Part shown: piece by piece, positions 30,224 to 34,488 of the stretch | How positions within the stretch are numbered: position 1 is the stretch's first letter | Layout: each line of letters opens with the position of its first letter | IMG/VR virus record: IMGVR_UViG_3300044530_001168 | Coordinates: 1 to 34,488 of that record | DNA length: 34,488 bases | DNA from: a virus | Direction: 5' to 3' (one strand) | Notes under the pieces: model-generated | Database searches by the model: none | What the model was told of the DNA's origin: nothing | The model's input: only the letters and a program-made list of their open reading frames with translations | Position numbers and translations under genes: made by a program

Positions 30224-30535
30224 TTATCTATCTTGCCAATCAGTCCGCTGTTGGTCATCGTCAAGGCTGTTGTCATTGGCCACGTGCCATTCGTAGTCCC
30301 AGTCGATGGAGTCGATTATATCTCTAAAGGCTTCATCATTGACTTCGGCAAGGATGTAGGATAAGTCACCGACAAATTTTCGATCGATATACAAATCAAT
30401 GGCGAAATGTTCGTGTGAAAGGTCGTATGCTTCGCGGGGGCTGCTTACGTTGCAGCTAATCACGATTTCCTGCAATTGGTTTTTACCGCCTTGTTTAAGT
30501 GGTCTGAATTTCTGGAATGATGTTTGAATTCTCAT
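30224..30535 (-). CDS. Acidic early protein, 103 aa
   Basis: The protein has 103 residues. MRIQTSFQKFRPLKQGGKNQ is basic. The second half is strongly acidic (YILAEVNDEAFRDIIDSIDW, then DYEWHVANDNSLDDDQQRTD). There is no membrane or signal part. An acidic surface of this kind may bind a basic partner or mimic DNA, but nothing proves such a role. Neighbouring 87-residue protein is also acidic. Confidence 0.55.
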   Translation of the reverse strand: MRIQTSFQKFRPLKQGGKNQLQEIVISCNVSSPREAYDLSHEHFAIDLYIDRKFVGDLSYILAEVNDEAFRDIIDSIDWDYEWHVANDNSLDDDQQRTDWQDR

Positions 30536-30558
30536 GTTATTGGGGGTTTAGAAATTAA

Positions 30559-30822
30559 TTAATTAGAAAAAGTTTGAGTTAGCCACTCCAGCACTTCGCC
30601 TTCGATTTGAGAATCGATTAAATCGTAAAGGGCGTCGTATCTGTCTTGCCCATCCAAGTCATTAGCCGCATCGTAGCCGGGCATGAAGTTGGTAGTTGCT
30701 ATGAATGATTCTGATTCGCCTTCGCACTCTAATTCGACCTTTATTTTTTTGTGGCCATAGCCGGATGGCAAAGAGTCTGCAAATCTTACTGATACTTTTT
30801 TGTCTTGAAATTGGAAGTTCAT
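30559..30822 (-). CDS. Acidic early protein, 87 aa
   Basis: The protein has 87 residues. A basic start (MNFQFQDKKVSVRFADSLPS) leads to acidic sequence (VELECEGESESFIATTNFMP, GYDAANDLDGQDRYDALYDL, IDSQIEGEVLEWLTQTF). The net charge is clearly negative. It is placed immediately after the first gene of the leftward early operon, where phages often keep host-takeover or anti-defence proteins. Function unknown. Confidence 0.55.
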   Translation of the reverse strand: MNFQFQDKKVSVRFADSLPSGYGHKKIKVELECEGESESFIATTNFMPGYDAANDLDGQDRYDALYDLIDSQIEGEVLEWLTQTFSN

Positions 30823-30846
30823 GTTATTGGGGTTTTTAAATGATTA

Positions 30847-31374
30847 TTAGATTGATTGTAATTGTGCGTAGGCTTTAGCTAACTTTTTTTCGCCATGTAA
30901 TTCAAACAAGACGGTAACGGTCTTGTCATCTTCACTAACCTTAACACCCTTGCCAAATCGTGCGTGCATAACGTCAGCAGATAAGCCATTGAATGCAGCT
31001 ACATTGGCAGCCTTAACTTCTTCAACTTGTTTTTTTGATTCTTTTTTTGCTTGACGTTTTGCAGATTTATGAGCGCGGTCGGCTTCACGCTCCATCTGTA
31101 ATTCATTGTAGAACTCGCTCACAACATTAACGAAGTCCGCGTTTTTTTCTAATTCAAAAGCGATAACCCATAATTGTTTAGCGCTGAACCTGTCAGCAGT
31201 TGAAGCTATCTTGTAAGCCAATGTATCTTGATTCAATGCGCTCATAACTTCCATACGCTTGCTGTCTGCTAATTGTTGATGATTTGCATCAATTACGTTA
31301 CCCATTGAAGAGATGGTAACAGTTGATGGGTTAAGCCCTTGAATGTAGTTGTAAATGTTTGATGTTGTGTTCAT
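30847..31374 (-). CDS. Early protein with PcrA/UvrD-like C-terminal Tudor domain
   Basis: The chosen ATG at 31374 gives 175 residues and lies 22 bases from the promoter -7 element; an apparent start at 31398 falls inside the promoter. The first 95 residues are helical with unknown role. Residues 95-125 are a Lys/Glu/Ala-rich helix. Residues 135-173 (VMHARFGKGVKVSEDDKTVT, then VLFELHGEKKLAKAYAQL) match the Tudor-like domain at the end of PcrA/UvrD helicases (VxHxxFGxGxV...VxFxxxGxKkLxxxYAxL). In PcrA that domain contacts RNA polymerase. As first leftward early gene it could act on host transcription or repair. Confidence 0.65.
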   Translation of the reverse strand: MNTTSNIYNYIQGLNPSTVTISSMGNVIDANHQQLADSKRMEVMSALNQDTLAYKIASTADRFSAKQLWVIAFELEKNADFVNVVSEFYNELQMEREADRAHKSAKRQAKKESKKQVEEVKAANVAAFNGLSADVMHARFGKGVKVSEDDKTVTVLFELHGEKKLAKAYAQLQSI

Positions 31375-31385
31375 TGCTTTATCGT

Positions 31386-31496
31386 TTTGTTGGTACAAAG
31401 ATATATCATATACACATACGCCCGATACCTATATTGTTACCGAATTGTTAATATTAGTTAATAGTGTGTATATTGAAAATATGGTGTATATTTGCA
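31386..31496. repeat. Divergent promoter repeat, copy R1
   Basis: This 111-bp segment is present again at 32082-32192 with about nine differences. On the minus strand it contains TATCTTTG (31396-31403) for the gene at 31374; on the plus strand TATATTTG (31487-31494) just before ATG 31501. GTGTATAT half-sites occur at 31466 and 31484, and inverted at 31408. Its -33 elements are weak, so expression may depend on an activator or be controlled by a repressor. Confidence 0.75.
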
Positions 31497-31500
31497 GGGA

Positions 31501-31596
31501 ATGAAATTGAATACCGTTCATAACATTGATTTCTTAGACAATACCTTACCCGATAAGTGCGTTTGCCACCTCTATTTTGTTTCAACTTTTCCATAA
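31501..31596 (+). pseudogene. Truncated DNA methyltransferase start (remnant)
   Basis: ATG at 31501, seven bases after the R1 -7 element, opens a 31-residue frame: MKLNTVHNIDFLDNTLPDKC, then VCHLYFVSTFP and TAA. The first 20 residues look like the N-terminus of phage adenine methyltransferases (NxDxLxxLPDKC, normally followed by a strand and DPPY). The rest, including DPPY and the SAM-binding FxGxG, is missing; sequence after about 31560 belongs to the end of the oppositely oriented 76-residue gene. This looks like a deletion or insertion that removed the methyltransferase and left its start. Confidence 0.55.
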
Positions 31597-31802
31597 GTTT
31601 CAATCCATACTTTTGCACCGCAAGAAAGAGGCTTATCTGGCGAATAAATAATTTTAGCTGCTATTAAGCCGTCTTGCCCATAAATAACGGCTTCATTAGC
31701 ATAGTTATTTGATTTGTAAGTTTTGCAAGTAATAACAGGTAAATTATCACCTTTGGCGTTTGCCTTAATATTATGCTGATTAACGTGAATTATTGTTTTC
31801 AT
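31572..31802 (-). CDS. Hypothetical protein within duplicated-promoter block, 76 aa
   Basis: The protein has 76 residues: MKTIIHVNQHNIKANAKGDN, LPVITCKTYKSNNYANEAVI, YGQDGLIAAKIIYSPDKPLS, CGAKVWIETYGKVETK. It looks like a small beta-rich domain. The start codon lies just after a terminator-like hairpin (31803-31825), so its translation or transcription may be controlled there. Its end overlaps the methyltransferase remnant on the other strand. Function unknown. Confidence 0.6.
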   Translation of the reverse strand: MKTIIHVNQHNIKANAKGDNLPVITCKTYKSNNYANEAVIYGQDGLIAAKIIYSPDKPLSCGAKVWIETYGKVETK

Positions 31803-31825
31803 AAAAACGTGCGTTACAGACGCAC
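31803..31825 (-). terminator. Hairpin with T run immediately before start codon
   Basis: GTGCGT (31809-31814) and ACGCAC (31820-31825) form a perfect 6-bp stem, 5-base loop, followed on the minus strand by GTTTTT and then the ATG at 31802. It has the form of an intrinsic terminator but leaves no leader for the next gene, so it may work as an attenuator. Confidence 0.55.
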
Positions 31826-31835
31826 CCCTGATTTT

Positions 31836-32063
31836 TTATTTTTTTACCAATTCTATTTCTTTTAACCCGATTCCGTATTCAAAAATAAATCGTGATACTA
31901 TTTTAGAATCACGAGTTATTTCGGCCCATAAACTTTCAGTTGTTGGCCTATACTCGTATTGTTTTGCAAGTTTCATCTCAACGAAATCAGGACTAACATT
32001 TAAGTCTGTTAAGATGCTGTTGAATTGGTAACTACCTTCGTAAAAATTGATTGTTGTTGTCAT
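31836..32063 (-). CDS. Hypothetical early protein, 75 aa, from promoter copy R2
   Basis: ATG at 32063 gives 75 residues: MTTTINFYEGSYQFNSILTD, LNVSPDFVEMKLAKQYEYRP, TTESLWAEITRDSKIVSRFI, FEYGIGLKEIELVKK. A longer frame starting at 32117 would begin inside the promoter repeat, so the internal ATG, 29 bases from the -7 element, is preferred. It occupies the same position to R2 as the Tudor-domain gene does to R1. Mixed alpha/beta; function unknown. Confidence 0.6.
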   Translation of the reverse strand: MTTTINFYEGSYQFNSILTDLNVSPDFVEMKLAKQYEYRPTTESLWAEITRDSKIVSRFIFEYGIGLKEIELVKK

Positions 32064-32081
32064 GATCTTTTCTTTTTGTTG

Positions 32082-32192
32082 TTTGTTGGTACAAAGATAT
32101 ATCATATACATATACACCCGCTACCTATATTGTTATCGAATTGTTAAATATATTTAATAGTGTGTATATTGAAAACATGGTGTATATTTGCA
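32082..32192. repeat. Divergent promoter repeat, copy R2
   Basis: Second copy of the 111-bp segment, exactly 696 bp from R1. Minus strand -7: TATCTTTG (32092-32099) for the gene at 32063. Plus strand -7: TATATTTG (32183-32190), 14 bases before ATG 32205. ATGGTGTATAT (32177-32187) overlaps the plus -7 element. The conserved parts are the promoter elements and GTGTATAT half-sites; differences cluster in the middle. Confidence 0.75.
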
Positions 32193-32204
32193 AAAAAGAA
32201 TAGT

Positions 32205-32408
32205 ATGCAAGAAACTGAAACACAACGCAAAAATATCGACATCCCTTATCCCGTATTGCAAGCGCTTGAGATAATCGGATTAAAAGAGAAGCCAAACGGG
32301 AACAAGTATCCGAAACACATCATCGAGGACCTGTGTATTGATTACACGATCCAATCCGGATATGTGAAGCGGGATAAGGCAGGTAATTTAGTAAGGACTA
32401 ATAAATAG
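32205..32408 (+). CDS. Small regulator candidate, ribbon-helix-helix-like
   Basis: ATG at 32205 gives 67 residues: MQETETQRKNIDIPYPVLQA, LEIIGLKEKPNGNKYPKHII, EDLCIDYTIQSGYVKRDKAG, NLVRTNK. The order of a short strand (NIDIP), a helix (VLQALEIIGLK), and a second helix (YPKHIIEDLCIDYTIQ) resembles ribbon-helix-helix regulators. It is the first gene of the rightward transcript from R2, so it may control the divergent promoters. A longer frame starting upstream would reach into the promoter. The fold is a guess from pattern. Confidence 0.5.
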   Translation: MQETETQRKNIDIPYPVLQALEIIGLKEKPNGNKYPKHIIEDLCIDYTIQSGYVKRDKAGNLVRTNK

Positions 32409-32414
32409 TATACC

Positions 32415-32759
32415 ATGCACTTCAACAACCTAAAACAATTCCTCGAAAGCGGACTGAGCCAAAAGCAATTCGCCATCAGTCAAGGCATAAGCGTAACCGG
32501 AATGGCCGATAGATTAACACGCGAAATGAAGCGTTTGTTAAATACAAACGTAATCGAAGCAAAACGGATCGTCGGCGAAGTATCCATTCACATTGATGAC
32601 GTAAAACGGAATCGGGCTAATTGGCTCAAAGCGATTGAAGCCTATGACCAGACAATGTGCGCACCTGTTGACATTAAAACCGATAACCGAAAGATAAGCG
32701 AGTTGACGGTTAGCGAGTTTGTAGGGGTGATGATGAAGGTGATGGGGAATGAACGATAA
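32415..32759 (+). CDS. Putative helix-turn-helix regulator
   Basis: The protein has 114 residues. Residues 7-40 (KQFLESGLSQKQFAISQGIS, then VTGMADRLTREMKRL) have the spacing of a helix-turn-helix: helix, SQKQFAISQGIS turn, recognition helix. The remainder is helical with KISELTVSEFVGVMMKVMG. It follows the previous small regulator by six bases. Its stop lies in CGATAACGG, the same TAAC context as the next genes. It could be a rightward regulator; a terminase-like DNA-binding protein is less likely. Confidence 0.55.
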   Translation: MHFNNLKQFLESGLSQKQFAISQGISVTGMADRLTREMKRLLNTNVIEAKRIVGEVSIHIDDVKRNRANWLKAIEAYDQTMCAPVDIKTDNRKISELTVSEFVGVMMKVMGNER

Positions 32760-32803
32760 CGGTAGGGCGGTTGGCGCAGTGCATAATTTAAAACTAAAAT
32801 AAT

Positions 32804-33097
32804 ATGACAAACGAAGAAATTAAAACACTTGCAGACGGCTATTATGCTGGTAATGCAGACTGGTTAAACAAGGAACAAGAACAAGATACTAAAGTAGGTT
32901 GGAGGCAAGGGTTTGCTTACGCATTGCGCCAATTTGCTGTTAGCGGTAGTTTTTTTAATGAAGTAGCAATTATGGAAGCGGCAGTTACATGGTGCGAATT
33001 TGTTGGTTATGATAGCAAAGATGAAAAGGTATTTAATGCTTTTGTCATGGGTGCGAAATTAGCAATCAGTAATGATGGTTGGCAAAATTGCCACTAA
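32804..33097 (+). CDS. Cassette-like gene 1, hypothetical, 97 aa
   Basis: The protein has 97 residues: MTNEEIKTLADGYYAGNADW, then WRQGFAYALRQFAVSGSFFN, and EVAIMEAAVTWCEFVGYDSK. Mainly helical; no motif recognised. The stop is within CACTAACGT, where an attC-like element (33091-33183) starts. A 44-base leader without promoter signature precedes it. Short single genes followed by such elements are typical of integron cassettes. Confidence 0.6.
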   Translation: MTNEEIKTLADGYYAGNADWLNKEQEQDTKVGWRQGFAYALRQFAVSGSFFNEVAIMEAAVTWCEFVGYDSKDEKVFNAFVMGAKLAISNDGWQNCH

Positions 33098-33183
33098 CGT
33101 GATGCAGATAAGCGAAGGCACAAATAGCGGTGGCATTCTGCGGTTGGATTTGGGCTTTTGCTTATGTGTTGTTATAACCAATG
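33091..33183 (+). repeat. attC-like element 1
   Basis: Begins CCACTAACG and ends GTTATAACC, with the TAAC/GTTA outer pair. Inside, ATAAGCGAAGGC (33109-33120) is opposed by GGCTTTTGCTTAT (33153-33165), nearly complementary. About 93 bp long. The shape is that of an integron attC site, but the outer box differs from the RYYYAAC consensus at its first positions, so it is called attC-like only. Confidence 0.45.
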
Positions 33184-33258
33184 CTTTTGATATGTAAAGA
33201 AAAGTGCCAAAACCTATACACGTTGTAAAAACATATAAAGAAAACATCAAATATAAAT

Positions 33259-33351
33259 ATGGAACACGAAACATCAATAAACCACGAAACCCAGCCATCT
33301 TGTTTAGGTGCTGTTATAAGCCGTTTTTCTTCACAAATCAAAATAAAATGA
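33259..33351 (+). CDS. Possible 30-residue ORF in cassette region
   Basis: ATG at 33259 gives MEHETSINHETQPSCLGAVI and SRFSSQIKIK; the stop overlaps the next ATG (ATGA at 33348). Coupling to the 57-residue gene argues for translation, but part of the frame runs through GTTATAAGC (33313-33321), which looks like the end of an attC-like element. It may be a chance frame. Confidence 0.25.
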   Translation: MEHETSINHETQPSCLGAVISRFSSQIKIK

Positions 33352-33521
33352 GAAGATTAACAGGAAAATATAGGATTCGCAAAACCTTATTTGGGTGGCA
33401 AATAAAAGTAGAAGTTTATAAAACAGTTTGTGACTTTGTTGGTGATGAAAGTCCAGATATAAAGGTTTGGCGAAAAGCAAGTGTAGAAGATTTGATTGAG
33501 TTAGGTATAAATTGTGCCTAA
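33348..33521 (+). CDS. Cassette-like gene 2, hypothetical, 57 aa
   Basis: ATG at 33348 gives 57 residues: MRRLTGKYRIRKTLFGWQIK, VEVYKTVCDFVGDESPDIKV, WRKASVEDLIELGINCA. A short basic beta-rich protein. A longer frame begins upstream in sequence without coding character, so this start is preferred. The stop TAA is part of GCCTAACGG, the first box of attC-like element 2. Function unknown. Confidence 0.55.
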   Translation: MRRLTGKYRIRKTLFGWQIKVEVYKTVCDFVGDESPDIKVWRKASVEDLIELGINCA

Positions 33522-33645
33522 CGGCAAAATATTGGCGAAGGGCGGGAAAAATAGCACTACTGATGAGTTGTGTAGGAATGTTGCCAAAAGTGCAAATGCT
33601 CATTCTAATTACCGTCAGCCCGCCTTTTGCCAATATATTGTTAGC
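33516..33645 (+). repeat. attC-like element 2
   Basis: Starts GCCTAAC (33516-33522), which fits the attC R-box RYYYAAC, and ends GTTAGC (33640-33645). TAACGGCAAAATATTGGCGA (from 33519) continuing to GGGCGGG (33546) is nearly complementary to CCCGCCTTTTGCCAATATAT (from 33619) continuing to GTTA (33643), with a three-base bulge and few mismatches. The 70-base centre can fold further. Size (130 bp) and plan are those of long attC sites. Confidence 0.55.
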
Positions 33646-33663
33646 TGCTGTTTTTCGTCAGCC

Positions 33664-33710
33664 TATAACTTGACAAATTGATTTTAAAAATAAACTTATA
33701 ACTTGACAAA
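33664..33710 (+). repeat. 14-bp direct repeat before cassette gene 3
   Basis: TATAACTTGACAAA occurs at 33664-33677 and at 33697-33710, 33 bp apart; the second copy ends directly at the ATG (33711). It may be a local duplication or a regulator site. TTGACA within it also resembles a sigma70 -35 box. Confidence 0.5.
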
Positions 33711-33926
33711 ATGAAAATAAGTACAATAGATAAAAACAACTGGTACACAATGGATATTGAAAAATGCGAATGGAGTAGCGACCATATTCCAGTAATTTCA
33801 TTTGAATTAAATAACCTTTCAGATGATACAAAATATCCTATACCAAACGAAACAGGATTTAATATGAGTATTGAAGATGCTAAACAACTTCACGCTTGGT
33901 TGGGTGTCGTTTTAAATGGCTGCTAA
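33711..33926 (+). CDS. Cassette-like gene 3, hypothetical, 71 aa
   Basis: The protein has 71 residues: MKISTIDKNNWYTMDIEKCE, WSSDHIPVISFELNNLSDDT, KYPIPNETGFNMSIEDAKQL, HAWLGVVLNGC. A compact beta/alpha protein; the end (SIEDAKQLHAWLGVVL) is an amphipathic helix. The stop lies in GCTAACCCC, again a TAAC box, but no complete second half of an attC-like element follows before the terminator-like repeat. Function unknown. Confidence 0.6.
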   Translation: MKISTIDKNNWYTMDIEKCEWSSDHIPVISFELNNLSDDTKYPIPNETGFNMSIEDAKQLHAWLGVVLNGC

Positions 33927-33971
33927 CCCCCAAATACACGCAATACCCTGCGTCTATTCATCGTCCGAAAT

Positions 33972-34010
33972 ACCCTACATTAACCCGCATTATGCCCTAC
34001 AATGTAGGGT
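33972..34010. terminator. Inverted repeat between converging genes
   Basis: ACCCTACATT (33972-33981) and AATGTAGGGT (34001-34010) are perfect 10-bp reverse complements with a 19-base loop; an alternative shorter fold uses CCCTACA/TGTAGGG. It lies between the plus-strand cassette gene and the minus-strand phosphoesterase gene and probably ends transcription from both sides, although no T run is evident. Confidence 0.5.
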
Positions 34011-34017
34011 TAATCAA

Positions 34018-34488
34018 TCAATACACGTTCCCGTCAATTACTTTTTTGTTATAGACCGTGAACATCCCTTTTTGGTAAAGTTCAATGATAGCAAATCCGT
34101 GATAGTGGTTATTGTAGGGCATATAGTCAGGCGTTAATTGACATAAGCAGCCCGTACTCCAACATCCGATTAATTTACCCGCATGGGTCTTTTCTGTATG
34201 TTCAGAAACCCTATGTACATGGCTCATTAATGCGCTTTGTTTGGTCCTTAGAAACAAACCTCTTGCAGGATTAACAGGGGCTATCATGCCGTATTTATGT
34301 TCGTGTCCGTGAATGATAGCTAACTTATTGGCCCAAATCGTTGCCATGTTACCGACTTCAACAATGTGCAATTTATCAAATTCAAGTAATGCGCTCAACT
34401 CAAGGCAGTCCAAACCTTTGATTTCATTACGCACTAAAAACTGATTCCATCGGTCATCATGGTTTCCTATCTTGTAAACAATGTGAGC
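34018..34488 (-). CDS. Calcineurin-like metallophosphoesterase (5' end outside window)
   Basis: The frame is open from the right window edge to the stop at 34018, giving 156 residues of the C-terminal part. Residues 8-11 are GNHD (in AHIVYKIGNHDDRW) and residues 61-64 are GHEH (in LAIIHGHEHKYGM), two metal-binding motifs of the calcineurin-like phosphoesterase family; SHVHR follows. The missing N-terminus should hold the first DxH and GDxxD motifs. Phage members may act on nucleotides, RNA or DNA ends. It is the only minus-strand gene right of the cassette array. Confidence 0.78.
   Translation of the reverse strand, partial: AHIVYKIGNHDDRWNQFLVRNEIKGLDCLELSALLEFDKLHIVEVGNMATIWANKLAIIHGHEHKYGMIAPVNPARGLFLRTKQSALMSHVHRVSEHTEKTHAGKLIGCWSTGCLCQLTPDYMPYNNHYHGFAIIELYQKGMFTVYNKKVIDGNVY

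Noticed and set aside
30847-31398. Longer form of the Tudor-domain protein starting at 31398
   Set aside because: The start codon would be TTG within the -7 promoter element; ATG 31374 is 22 bases downstream of it.
31836-32117. Longer form of the 75-residue early protein starting at 32117
   Set aside because: The extension lies inside promoter repeat R2 upstream of the predicted transcription start.

Overview
The window is a contiguous stretch of a tailed-phage genome (Caudoviricetes, siphovirus-like) or of a prophage, infecting a member of the Bacteroidota. The host assignment rests on several signs: promoters of the Bacteroidota type (TTTG about 19 bases before TAnnTTTG), a single-stranded-DNA-binding protein of the DUF3127 kind, A-rich leaders without clear Shine-Dalgarno sequences, and structural proteins of the style seen in Bacteroidota phages. 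I see no integrase, excisionase, tRNA or rRNA gene, so lifestyle cannot be decided from this window.

Layout. (1) 1-21322, minus strand: one long late operon, read from right to left. It starts at a promoter (21364-21392) behind a terminator hairpin (21392-21417). It encodes the terminase small and large subunits, a lipoprotein, a tail assembly chaperone with a probable -1 frameshift, the tape measure protein, tail-tip proteins, a possible tail tube protein, a second lipoprotein, portal, MuF-like protein, scaffold, a small non-ATG ORF, major capsid protein, connector/neck/tail-completion proteins, accessory virion proteins, and finally a lysis group (small membrane proteins and a GH19-like endolysin cut by the window edge). 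The tail module lies between terminase and portal, which is not the usual order. (2) 21520-31374, minus strand: early and replication genes. These are many small proteins, a VRR-NUC nuclease, an iteron-like origin candidate (23848-24074), a PrimPol/DUF3987 primase-helicase, SSB, a stand-alone DnaA domain IV protein, a YqaJ/lambda-type exonuclease with its partner, and a protein ending in a PcrA/UvrD-like Tudor domain. (3) 31386-32192: a 111-bp divergent promoter present twice. The copies flank two small minus-strand genes and the broken start of a DNA methyltransferase. (4) 32205-33926, plus strand: two small regulators followed by an array of one-gene modules. Each gene there ends in TAAC, and two are followed by attC-like inverted-repeat elements, which resembles integron cassettes. 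(5) 34018-34488, minus strand: the C-terminal part of a metallophosphoesterase.

How it fits together: the divergent promoters would drive leftward early genes and rightward regulators. Replication would use DnaA-IV or PrimPol at the iterons, with SSB and exonuclease for recombination. The terminator/promoter pair at 21.4 kb would separate early from late expression. Recurrent ATGGTRTAYAT sites near four promoters suggest one common repressor. All functions come from reading the sequence; no database search was made.
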